Origin: an uncultured Eubacteriales bacterium
GTDB lineage: Bacteria > Bacillota > Clostridia > Lachnospirales > Lachnospiraceae
Direction: 5' to 3'
Assembly: GCA_900317515.1 (NCBI GenBank)
Contig: ONHA01000025.1
Span: 1-40,892, forward strand
DNA length: 40,892 nucleotides
The notes under the pieces: model-generated
The model's database searches: none
Told to the model about the DNA's origin: nothing
What the model saw: the letters and a program-made list of their open reading frames with translations, nothing else
Made by a program: the position numbers and the translations under genes
Shown here: piece after piece, positions 6,743 through 15,268 of the stretch
Layout: every line of letters starts with the position of its first letter
Numbering within the stretch: position 1 is the first letter of the stretch

Positions 6743-9700
6743 TCAGGGACACGCAATCGCCTCGCCGAGCGCAAACGACCAGATGAGTTTCTCCCTCACT
6801 CTCTTCCCGGTGACCCTCGTAAGAGCCTCCTCGTAGGAGTCAAGCTGCACCTTGTAGCGCGCGATCAGCTCCTCCGCGGTCTCCACCCGGTCGGTCTTGT
6901 AATCCACCAGCACGATCTCATCGCCCTCATAAAAGAACGCGTCGATGATCCCCTGCACAAGGATCTCCTCATCCGCCGGATAGTCCTCCCGGATCTCCGA
7001 AGCCGGCACGAAGAGCACAAACGGCTGCTCCCTCATAAGCTTCTTCTCCTTCGCCGCGCGGGCAAAGCGCTTCCCGAGCGGACTTACAATGAAATCCGCC
7101 ACCGTGCCATGCCGCACCAGCGCAGCCTCCGAAGCTTCCATTTTTCCCTCCCCGACAAACCGGTCGATCTCCGCTCCGACGAGCGCGGTGACGCGCTTCC
7201 CTGCGTTTTCGCCCGACGGGAGCGGTTCGAACCGCGTGTAGTCAAGAAGCTCCATGACCCGGTGGAAGGCCGTGCCACGCTCCGCGCCGCCCGCCGTTTT
7301 TTCTTCCTCCCCGGCCGCGCCGCTAAGCCTCCTCATAAACGCCGGGACAACCGACACGGGCTCCGCCTCCGGGAACGCAAATTCCGCCTCTTCCTCCTCC
7401 ATATGAGCCTTTTTGAGCTCGGAGACCGATACTTTGGCCGGCACGTTGTCGCGGCCGCCGTATGGATAGACAAAGGAGAAGCGCTCATCGAGGATCGCAC
7501 GCATTTTTTCGTCGTAGGAATGTTCGGGGTCTGCATTTTTAAGCGCCGCAAGAGCATTTCTGCCGGCGTCGCGTCCCGAGACCGCGGAGAGCGCAAGCTC
7601 CGAGGGCAGCGTCTCCCGGATCACGAAGGGCTCCCGCTCTCCCGCCGCCGCTGCCCGCCGGATCGCCCGGTCGGCCGCCGGCAGAAGCAGCGCAAACGGG
7701 GTCTGGGCGTGCAGGACAAAGTTGTCCGGGAAATGAAGTTCCCGAAGCGGCATGTCCGTATGGATGAGTGCCTTAAGCTTCTCCGCATCCTTCACGGTCC
7801 CGGTCAAGATCAGCTTCTCCTTCGCACGCGTGAGCGCGACGTAGAGGACGCGAAGCTCCTCCCCCAGGGACTCCTTCTGCATTTTCTTCTTGATTGCTTC
7901 CTTTTTAATGGTCGGCGTTCTGGTCCTGTGTACATAATCGACGTAATCCGAGGCAAGCCCCATCTTCTCGTCGACCAGAAGAGAGGCATTGATATCCTGC
8001 CGGTTGAAGCTCTTTCCGAGTCCGGCCACGAACACGATCGGGTACTCAAGTCCCTTCGACTTGTGAATGCTGATGATGCGGACCGCATCGGCGTTCTCGG
8101 ACGCCACGGAGGCCGTCCCGAAATCCACCTCGTATTTGCCCAGGCTCTCGATGTAGCGGACAAAGCTCGAAAGACCCGCGTAGGAAGTGCTCTCGTAGGC
8201 GATGGCCTTCTCCTCCAGCATCTTGAGGTTGGCCGCGCGCTGCGCGCCTCCCGGCAGACTCCCCGCATAGGCAAGATACCCGGTGCCCTCCAGCACCATA
8301 TAGACGAGCTCATGGACCGGCGTGTAGGGCACGGCCGCCCTCACACTGTCGTAAAATGCAAAAAACTCCGTGAGCTTTCCCCGCGTCTCCTCCCTGACTA
8401 GGCCTCCCGCCTCTCCGGCTTCCGCAGCCCGCGCGCACTCATACATCGTCTTCCAGCCGGCCTCCTTACTTAAGGAGGGAGAGCCGAACACGAGCCTTAC
8501 ATTGGCGAGCTCCTCGGCCGTAAGGCCCGCGATCGGTGACTTCAGCACCGCCGCAAACGGCAGATCCTGCTCGGGATTGTCCAGGATGCGCAGGTAATTG
8601 AGCACCGTGATCACCTCGAGCGCCGTAAAATACCCTGTGCCCGAGGATGAAAATGCAGGAATCCCGCAGCTCTCCAGCACCTCCGTAAATATGTCCGACC
8701 ATCCGGTCATTGTCCGAAGCAGGATGACGACATCCCTGTAGGAAGCCGGCCGGGATTCCCCGGTTTTCGGATCATACACAGGCTCTTTTCCGACAATGGA
8801 TCTGATCCGGTCCGCGATGGCCCGCACCTCGATCTCCCGGGACGCACGGCTCCCCGTATCGTCGAGCACCGCATTGCCCTCGGAATCCTCCTCCCCGCTC
8901 AAAACAGGAAGAATCTCCGTGACACACCGCCCGCCGGCATCCGGATAATCCGCACCGGTGATCAGTTTTGCGTCCTCATCGTAGTCGACGCCGCCGACGC
9001 CGCTCACCATGAACTGCTCAAAGAGCAGGTTGGCGGAGCGCAGCACCTCATCCCGGCTGCGGAAGTTCCGCGCCAGGTCGATCCTGATGCCGTTAAGACC
9101 GTCCGCCTTTCGCGGCGTTTCCCCGTACTTCGTGTAGTCACGGTATTTTTTCATGAAGAGGTCCGGGCGGGCATGGCGGAAGGCATAGATGCTCTGCTTC
9201 ACGTCGCCGACGCAGAAATAGTTGTCCTCCCCGTCCTCGATCCGGCTGACCGCCGTCAGGATCTCCTCCTGGAGATCGTTGCTGTCCTGGTACTCGTCGC
9301 ACATGACTTCCCGGAAATGAGCCGCCAGCTCCCTGGCCGCCGCCGTCCGTCCGACCGCATCATCCTTCCCTCTGAGGATCTCCAGCGCAAAGTGCTCGAG
9401 ATCCGCGAAATCGACGACCTTCTTGTCTCTTTTCTTCTTCGCGAACCGCCTCATGAACTCCTCAGCCATGTCGATGAGGGTGCCGAGGATCGGTTCGTTC
9501 TTCTGCATGAAAATGAAAAACTTTTCCGCCGGCGCCGCATAGACACCCTCTTTAAGCTCCTCGAGCAGTTCTTTCATTTCCGCCCTGCGGTTCTTAAAGA
9601 CCTCCCGAAGGTCCGGATTCTCGCCCAGCGAGGGCTTTTTGCCCGTAAGTCTCACAAACTTCCGGTCGCGCAGCATCGCGTAGCGGCGGTCCGGATCGGT

Positions 9701-10498
9701 TTCCCGGAGAATATCCTCAAAGAGCCCGATGTCGTCCGCCGCACAGGAAAGATAGGCCGAGGGGCCGTCCGCCTGCATGGCCTGTTCTTCATTGGTCTTC
9801 GCCTTCACAATGCCTTCTCTGAGGATCCCGTCGGCATCGGAGAGAAGCTGCCGGTACCAGGCAGAAGCCTGCATCTCCGCAAGGGTTCCTGCACGGTTCT
9901 CCCTTCTGCATTTTTCAAGCCATACAAACGGCCGGGGCTGGCTCTCCGCCGCGTCAAATACCTTCAGGATGTACTCCTCCAGGAGTTTTTCGGATTTCCC
10001 GGTCGCGACGGACTCCACCAGCGCGTAAAATCCTGCTCTCTTCTCCTCATCCGCCTCCGCGTAGGCGTCTTCCAGCAGCTCCTGCATCACGTCGGCTTTC
10101 ATGAGCGCGAGCTCTCCCTGCTCCGCGACCCGAAAGCCCGGCTCCAGTTCCGTAAGATAACCGTAGGCGTGCACGAGGTAGGAGCAGAAGCCGTCGATCG
10201 TCGTGATCTTCGCGTTATGGATGAGCTGGGTCTGCCTGTGCAGATGCTCGTTGTCCGGGTCTTCCTCCAGCGCGTCGGCAATCGCCCGCGCGATCCGCTC
10301 CTTCATCTCGCCGGCCGCCGCCTTCGTGAATGTCACGATCAGCAGCTCATCGATGTTCATCGGATGTTCCGGGTCCAGAAGAAGGGCCAGGATGCGGGCG
10401 ACAAGAACCGCCGTCTTGCCGCTGCCGGCCGAGGCCGCAACGAGGATATTGGCAGCGCGCGTGTCGATGACGCGCTTTTGTTCATCTGTCCACTTCAT
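6743..10498 (-). CDS. addA: AddA subunit of the AddAB helicase-nuclease
   Basis: A 1251-residue UvrD-like helicase/nuclease that, with AddB, resects double-strand breaks and starts RecA-dependent repair. Walker A AGSGKT is at residues 24-29. Helicase motifs include DEYQDSN (motif II), GDVKQSIYAFRHARPDLF (motif III), NFRS (motif IV), IHKSKGLEYPIVFV (motif V) and VALTRAKEKL (motif VI). The C-terminal RecB-type nuclease carries GIIDAFF and VLVDYKTDR, the Asp and Lys of the active site. The length is normal for the family. Its ATG overlaps the addB stop as ATGA, so the subunits are translationally coupled. It is the last gene of rmuC-addB-addA, and a weak hairpin separates it from prfB. Confidence 0.97.
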   Translation of the reverse strand: MKWTDEQKRVIDTRAANILVAASAGSGKTAVLVARILALLLDPEHPMNIDELLIVTFTKAAAGEMKERIARAIADALEEDPDNEHLHRQTQLIHNAKITTIDGFCSYLVHAYGYLTELEPGFRVAEQGELALMKADVMQELLEDAYAEADEEKRAGFYALVESVATGKSEKLLEEYILKVFDAAESQPRPFVWLEKCRRENRAGTLAEMQASAWYRQLLSDADGILREGIVKAKTNEEQAMQADGPSAYLSCAADDIGLFEDILRETDPDRRYAMLRDRKFVRLTGKKPSLGENPDLREVFKNRRAEMKELLEELKEGVYAAPAEKFFIFMQKNEPILGTLIDMAEEFMRRFAKKKRDKKVVDFADLEHFALEILRGKDDAVGRTAAARELAAHFREVMCDEYQDSNDLQEEILTAVSRIEDGEDNYFCVGDVKQSIYAFRHARPDLFMKKYRDYTKYGETPRKADGLNGIRIDLARNFRSRDEVLRSANLLFEQFMVSGVGGVDYDEDAKLITGADYPDAGGRCVTEILPVLSGEEDSEGNAVLDDTGSRASREIEVRAIADRIRSIVGKEPVYDPKTGESRPASYRDVVILLRTMTGWSDIFTEVLESCGIPAFSSSGTGYFTALEVITVLNYLRILDNPEQDLPFAAVLKSPIAGLTAEELANVRLVFGSPSLSKEAGWKTMYECARAAEAGEAGGLVREETRGKLTEFFAFYDSVRAAVPYTPVHELVYMVLEGTGYLAYAGSLPGGAQRAANLKMLEEKAIAYESTSYAGLSSFVRYIESLGKYEVDFGTASVASENADAVRIISIHKSKGLEYPIVFVAGLGKSFNRQDINASLLVDEKMGLASDYVDYVHRTRTPTIKKEAIKKKMQKESLGEELRVLYVALTRAKEKLILTGTVKDAEKLKALIHTDMPLRELHFPDNFVLHAQTPFALLLPAADRAIRRAAAAGEREPFVIRETLPSELALSAVSGRDAGRNALAALKNADPEHSYDEKMRAILDERFSFVYPYGGRDNVPAKVSVSELKKAHMEEEEAEFAFPEAEPVSVVPAFMRRLSGAAGEEEKTAGGAERGTAFHRVMELLDYTRFEPLPSGENAGKRVTALVGAEIDRFVGEGKMEASEAALVRHGTVADFIVSPLGKRFARAAKEKKLMREQPFVLFVPASEIREDYPADEEILVQGIIDAFFYEGDEIVLVDYKTDRVETAEELIARYKVQLDSYEEALTRVTGKRVREKLIWSFALGEAIACP

Positions 10499-13400
10499 TT
10501 CTCTTCCTCCATCGCCGAAAGGACCTCCTCATCTTCCATGGTTTTAAGCCGCCGGAAGTCATTTCCCGGCAGGCGGCGGTCAAATCCGCAGATTCCCCTG
10601 GCCGCGCAGTAGTCGCAGGCCCACCTGCTCTTATAGGTATAGGGATTCACCTGGGCGTCGCCGCTCATGATCCGCTCCGCGATCCGGCGGACCTTTCGGG
10701 ACACGAAGGAGAGCAGCACGTCAAACTGATCGCTGTCCAGCACATTGGACTTAGCGGAGAACTCCCCGCCCTTTTTCAGCTCGACCGGCATGACGTCGGA
10801 TTTCTGATTGCCCGGGCCCAGCGTCCTGTCAAGATGGGAGAGAACCGCCGGTTCCGACGAGACATAGCCGGACGCCTTCATGTCCGTGAGCAGGTTTTTC
10901 AGGAGCTCCTCGCCTCCAAGGCTCCCGTCCGACTTCTCGATCGGGTCTTTAATTTCATAATAAAATACGCCCGCCGGCTCCGTGCGGTACCCCTGCTTCC
11001 GGAACACTTCCATCGCTGCCTTAAGGTACAGGACCAGCTGCAGCTGCAGCCCGTGGTAGACCGCCGTCATGTCGAACTTCTTTGCGCCGGTCTTGTAGTC
11101 GATGATCTTCACAAAGAGCGTATTGTCCTCCCTGAACGTGTCGACGCGGTCGATGCGGCCCGTCAGGGTCATCTGGGCGCCGTCCCCAAGGTCAAATGTG
11201 AGGGAGTCAAGCCCGTCCTGCCCGCTGAAGGCCATCTCAAACCCGGTCGGCTCAAAATCGCCGCGGGCGAGCTGCTCCGCCAGCGCCCAGACCGAGGTCT
11301 TCATGAGCCTCTCCATCCGCCGCACCTGGTATTCGCTCCGGCTGGTATCCGTCAGGATGTCGGCTCCGTATGTGAGGGCGGCGCTTCTGACGGCCGCCTC
11401 CGCCCGCGCATTCCGCTCTGCGCTCGAAAGGTCCGCCCATGAGCGGCCCTCCTTCGCGAGCTCCCCGGCAAATGTCTCGAGGGCACTGTGGAGGACATTT
11501 CCCATGTCCATTCCGGAAAATGAATACTCTTCCCGCTCCTTGAGCCTCAGCCCGTAACTTACGAAATGCGCGAAGGCGCACTCCGAGAAGCGCTCGAGCC
11601 GGGTCGCCGAATTCACGAGACGGTCCCCGTAGAGCATACGGGCCGTCCGCCGGCTGATCACATCCTTCGGTCTCCGGTAATTTAGCGCATCAAGAAGCGC
11701 TTCCGTCCGGTAGAACCAGGCGGGATCGTTCCTGTACCATTTAAAGAGCTCGAAAAATGCCGGCACCGGCGGCTTGTCCGCAATCGTCCCGATCGTCCCC
11801 GCGAGCAGGGAAAATCCGTCCGCCGGGCTCTCGGGAAGCTCGTAGAGTCCCTCCGCCGTCATCGGATCCGCGCCTGTCCGGACCGGAAGGTCCGTGTACA
11901 GCCTGCGCACCGAGGAGATGAGGTAGGACGGACGCCTGACAGCGCCGTCGATATCCGCCTCCGAGTACATGAGGTACAGCCTGTCCGATGGCTTTGAGAG
12001 GGTGAGATACATGTAGTAGCGGCTGATCACGAGGTTCTCCCGGGCCGTAGGCTTGAGCTTCACATGCCTCGCCGCCAGGTGATCCCGATCGGATTCGGTG
12101 AGCAGACCGCCGCCGTTCTCCGTCTTCGGCACGATGCCCTCATTGACGCCGATGAAGAAGAGCACCTTCACGTTGGCCGGCCGGCTGCGCTCCATATCGC
12201 CCGCCATGACCTGGTCCGCCCCCGGCGGGATGATGCCGAGCTTCTGCTCGGCGAAGCCCGCCTCGAGAAGGGCCCGGTAGCCCCGCATCGAGATCTTCTC
12301 GTCCCCGAGGACCGCCGCAAGCTTGTCGAGGAGCCCCATGACGATGCCGTAGACGCTCTTCGTCTCCCGCATGAGGTCCTGTCTTCCGGCTTCCCCGAAG
12401 GCTTCCGCCTGTCCTGCAAGCTTCTGCTCGCAGCCGCTGCGGAGGCAGAACTCATAGAGGGCCCCGGTTTTGGTCAGAACCGTACCCTTCCTGTCCGCGA
12501 GGGCCTCCGCAAGAGGATCTATATAATAAAGGAAGCGCTCGCGGAGTTTATTTAAGGCGGGCACGGTCTCCGGGTCTTCATTTTTTCCGTGATAGATCCA
12601 CTTCTCCCGCCACTTTCTCTTGCTTCTTATGCCGAGCGCCGTCACATGGTTTTCAAGGCGGTCGATCTCGGCATCGGTGAAATCCGTCATGCCGGTCCTG
12701 AGCATCCGGAACACGGCATCCGGGGCATAGTCCGCCGCGCAGCACTCGAGCGCCGCCCGCAGGTACTCCACGAACGCGGTACGGGTCAGAAGCCGCTTTT
12801 CGTCCACGAAGCAGGGGATCCCGTACCGAGGGAATATCTCCCGTATGTAATTCCCGTAGGTCGGCAGATCACCGGTGATGACCGCAAAATCACGATACCG
12901 GTAGTTCTCCTCCCTGATAAGCCGTTTGATCCGCCTTGCGGTCTCCTGGACTTCCGCCATCGGGCCGCCGGCCGCGAAGATATCGATGCGGGAGGGCTTT
13001 TCCGCATACACCCTGCGCTCCCTCCGGAAAAGGTTCTGCTCAAGGTGCCGAAGGTCCGCTGCCTCTGTGAAGCGGTCCTGTCCGTCCGCCGCATACACGG
13101 TCGGAAGGATCCTGACGCCTCTTTCCTGCGCCATTTCGGCGAGAGCCTCCGCCGTCTCATAGCTCATCGCAAAGAGATCTGTCTTTTTGTACCGTCCGAG
13201 CGGATCCCGCCCTTTTTCCAGCGTCAGGGCGACCGTCACGTCCCTGGCGGCCGAGAGGATCTCCCCGACAAGCCGCATCTGAACCGGCGTAAAGCCGGTA
13301 AAGCCGTCCAGAATGACCGTCGCGTCCCGAAGAAGCTCCGAGCGCGGCAGCAACCGGGCAAGATAGTCCGGCAGTTCCTCCGCGGTCATGGCCTTATGGT

Positions 13401-13902
13401 CTCTGAGCCAGCCAAGAAACGCTTCATAGAAGGTTCCGATATCCTTCATCTTGGCCGAGAGCATGCTGCCCTCTGCCCCGCGTGTCAGGTCCTCCGGCTT
13501 TACATCATAGAGCATGCACTCGGAAATGAGAGACTTCATTTCCGCCGCATTCCCCGGTCTTGCCAGGCCTTCGCCGAAAAACGGCAGCTTTTTCCCCAGA
13601 TCAAGAGCGATCTTCTCGACGATGAAGCTCTTGCCGATCTCCTCCAGCATCTCCTCGCCGGTTCCCCCGAGCTCGCTCTGCACCCGGTAGGCCAGGCGGC
13701 TTACCGAGAGCACATCGATGTTCATGAGCCCGCGGCGCGGATGGAGCCTTAAGCACAGCCGCTGGGTGTCGTTCGTGAACTGTTCCGGGACGATCACAAA
13801 GAATTTCCGCTCCGGCTCCTTAAGAGACCGGTCGATCATCTCCTTTAAAAGGGCTGTCGTCTTGCCGGATCCGGCCGGTCCGGCATAAAATTTAAGACTC
13901 AT
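10495..13902 (-). CDS. addB: AddB subunit of the AddAB helicase-nuclease
   Basis: A 1135-residue partner of AddA. The N-terminal KFYAGPAGSGKTTALL holds a Walker A loop. The middle contains VMAGDMERSRPANVKVLFFIGVNEG, a conserved AddB segment. The C-terminal RecB-type nuclease has VKIIDYKTGAKKFD. Four cysteines expected to hold the family's [4Fe-4S] cluster are visible: one in SECAFAHF and three in CDYCAARGIC at about residues 1096, 1099 and 1105. In the family AddB recognises the Chi sequence. The start ATG 13900-13902 follows CGGAGGATT; a longer reading is possible but lacks a site. It overlaps the end of rmuC by 11 bases and the start of addA by 4, so all three are tightly coupled. Confidence 0.97.
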   Translation of the reverse strand: MSLKFYAGPAGSGKTTALLKEMIDRSLKEPERKFFVIVPEQFTNDTQRLCLRLHPRRGLMNIDVLSVSRLAYRVQSELGGTGEEMLEEIGKSFIVEKIALDLGKKLPFFGEGLARPGNAAEMKSLISECMLYDVKPEDLTRGAEGSMLSAKMKDIGTFYEAFLGWLRDHKAMTAEELPDYLARLLPRSELLRDATVILDGFTGFTPVQMRLVGEILSAARDVTVALTLEKGRDPLGRYKKTDLFAMSYETAEALAEMAQERGVRILPTVYAADGQDRFTEAADLRHLEQNLFRRERRVYAEKPSRIDIFAAGGPMAEVQETARRIKRLIREENYRYRDFAVITGDLPTYGNYIREIFPRYGIPCFVDEKRLLTRTAFVEYLRAALECCAADYAPDAVFRMLRTGMTDFTDAEIDRLENHVTALGIRSKRKWREKWIYHGKNEDPETVPALNKLRERFLYYIDPLAEALADRKGTVLTKTGALYEFCLRSGCEQKLAGQAEAFGEAGRQDLMRETKSVYGIVMGLLDKLAAVLGDEKISMRGYRALLEAGFAEQKLGIIPPGADQVMAGDMERSRPANVKVLFFIGVNEGIVPKTENGGGLLTESDRDHLAARHVKLKPTARENLVISRYYMYLTLSKPSDRLYLMYSEADIDGAVRRPSYLISSVRRLYTDLPVRTGADPMTAEGLYELPESPADGFSLLAGTIGTIADKPPVPAFFELFKWYRNDPAWFYRTEALLDALNYRRPKDVISRRTARMLYGDRLVNSATRLERFSECAFAHFVSYGLRLKEREEYSFSGMDMGNVLHSALETFAGELAKEGRSWADLSSAERNARAEAAVRSAALTYGADILTDTSRSEYQVRRMERLMKTSVWALAEQLARGDFEPTGFEMAFSGQDGLDSLTFDLGDGAQMTLTGRIDRVDTFREDNTLFVKIIDYKTGAKKFDMTAVYHGLQLQLVLYLKAAMEVFRKQGYRTEPAGVFYYEIKDPIEKSDGSLGGEELLKNLLTDMKASGYVSSEPAVLSHLDRTLGPGNQKSDVMPVELKKGGEFSAKSNVLDSDQFDVLLSFVSRKVRRIAERIMSGDAQVNPYTYKSRWACDYCAARGICGFDRRLPGNDFRRLKTMEDEEVLSAMEEEK

Positions 13903-15103
13903 GGTAATCCTCCGTATCGGCTGCAAGAAGCCTCTCCGCCTCGCCGTCCCCGATCTCTCCGATCGTTCTCATGCGGCGCTCCATGGTCTCCGTCCGCCGC
14001 CTTAAACGGGCGGCCGAGGCCTGGGCGTCCGCAAGCTTCTTCTCCGTCTTGTCGAGCTCCTCCCCGAACTTCGAGAACTGATTTTTCACCGCCTCGAGGA
14101 GGTGCATGATCTCCACCGACTTTTTCGAGAGCTGGGCATTCTTAAAGCCCACCGCAAGACTGTTCAAAAGTGCGGTGATCGTGGTCGGTCCCGCGACGAT
14201 GACCCCCAGCTCCTGGCACTTCTCCGTGAGGCCGTCGACGCGGAGCACCTCCGCGTAGAGCCCCTCGGTCGGGAGGAACATGACCGCGTAGTTGGTCGTC
14301 GCGGGCGGATCGATGTATTTGTCCCTGATCTTTCTGGCCTCGAGGAGGATCCGGTTCTTAAGCTCCTTCACGGCCTCCGCGAGCGCGCCCGCGTCCCCCG
14401 CATCCTGGGCCGAGATGATCTTGTTGTAGATATCGGAAGGAAATTTCGCATCCACCGGCAGCAGGACCGGCTCGCCGCCCTCAAAGGCCGGCGGGAACTT
14501 CACGGCGAACTCGACCCGCTCGTCCGAGTTCTTCTTCATCACGGCATTCGTCACGTACTGGGACGCCGGCATCGTCTGCTCGAGGATCCGCCCCAGCTGT
14601 ACCTCTCCGAAGACGCCGCGCGTCTTGACGTTCGAGAGCGTCCTGTTGAGGTCGGCAACACCGCCGGAGAGCTCCCTGAGCTCGCCCAGCGTCCTGTAAA
14701 GATTTCCCATCTGCTCCGCGACGTTCCGCATGCCTGCATCCAGCCGCTCGTTTAAGGACTTGTCCAGCTTGTCGCTGACCACGCCCTCGATCCGGTCGAG
14801 CCTCTGCTCGTTCGACACCTGCATCCGGAACATCGACTCGTTGATCGTGCGGTTCATCGACTCGCTCATGGACCGGAGGTTCGTTCCCACCTCGCCCCGG
14901 AGGAGCGCTCCGTTATCCGCGCTGGACCGCGCGGCCTGGTCCATCTTTTCACCGAGACGGATCATTTCATTTTCAAGATCGTTGAGATCGATTCCCCGGC
15001 CCATCTCCCGCTCAAACGCGCTCTGCCTGACCAGCAGAACAATAAGTAAAATAAGCGCCGCAAGCAGCAGCCCGGCGATAAGAATAAACTGCCAGTTTTC
15101 CAT
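13892..15103 (-). CDS. rmuC: DNA recombination protein RmuC
   Basis: A 403-residue membrane-anchored protein of the RmuC family, which limits aberrant recombination such as inversions at inverted repeats. Residues about 6-26 (FILIAGLLLAALILLIVLLV) form one transmembrane helix. A predicted coiled-coil stretch follows, then the conserved nuclease-like core with GVFGEVQLGRILEQTMPASQY and LPVDAKFPSDIYNKI, and finally MFLPTEGLYAEVL and VGFKN. A second coiled coil ends the protein. The ribosome site CGGAGGG sits eight bases before the ATG. It is the first gene of the operon, behind a promoter with an embedded LexA-like box. That context supports an SOS repair role together with AddAB. Confidence 0.93.
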   Translation of the reverse strand: MENWQFILIAGLLLAALILLIVLLVRQSAFEREMGRGIDLNDLENEMIRLGEKMDQAARSSADNGALLRGEVGTNLRSMSESMNRTINESMFRMQVSNEQRLDRIEGVVSDKLDKSLNERLDAGMRNVAEQMGNLYRTLGELRELSGGVADLNRTLSNVKTRGVFGEVQLGRILEQTMPASQYVTNAVMKKNSDERVEFAVKFPPAFEGGEPVLLPVDAKFPSDIYNKIISAQDAGDAGALAEAVKELKNRILLEARKIRDKYIDPPATTNYAVMFLPTEGLYAEVLRVDGLTEKCQELGVIVAGPTTITALLNSLAVGFKNAQLSKKSVEIMHLLEAVKNQFSKFGEELDKTEKKLADAQASAARLRRRTETMERRMRTIGEIGDGEAERLLAADTEDYHES

Positions 15104-15123
15104 ATTTATACCCTCCGGGTTTT

Positions 15124-15152
15124 ATTTTAGAACATCTGTTCGCATATGTCAA
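15124..15152 (-). promoter_or_regulatory. rmuC-addB-addA promoter
   Basis: TTGACA (complement of 15147-15152, a perfect -35) and TAAAAT (complement of 15124-15129) have 17-base spacing. Transcription would start about 15 bases before the rmuC ATG. Confidence 0.85.
15129..15142 (-). promoter_or_regulatory. LexA/DinR-type SOS box
   Basis: Read leftwards the site is CGAACAGATGTTCT. It matches the Gram-positive LexA consensus CGAACRNRYGTTYC except at the last base. It fills the spacer between -35 and -10, the position expected for repression. Confidence 0.75.
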
Positions 15153-15195
15153 GTCTGAATTGCCCGGCATGGGTGCCCGGAACATCAAGAAACCA

Positions 15196-15225
15196 TTGAT
15201 AAACGCTCCGCAAATGTACTATACT
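15196..15225 (+). promoter_or_regulatory. Promoter of the clostripain-like gene
   Basis: TTGATA (15196-15201) and TATACT (15220-15225) have 18-base spacing, divergent from the rmuC promoter about 45 bases away. Confidence 0.65.
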
Positions 15226-15268
15226 ATTATCATATATTGCGGCTTTTTACGCATGGAAGGAGGCTCTT

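Noticed and set aside
9173-10612. A 479-codon forward frame antisense to addA
   Set aside because: It is a shadow of a GC-rich gene, rich in Arg/His/Leu/Val. The opposite strand carries all helicase motifs.
12589-13752. A 387-codon forward frame antisense to addB
   Set aside because: Same reason: no ribosome site, and addB motifs are intact on the other strand.
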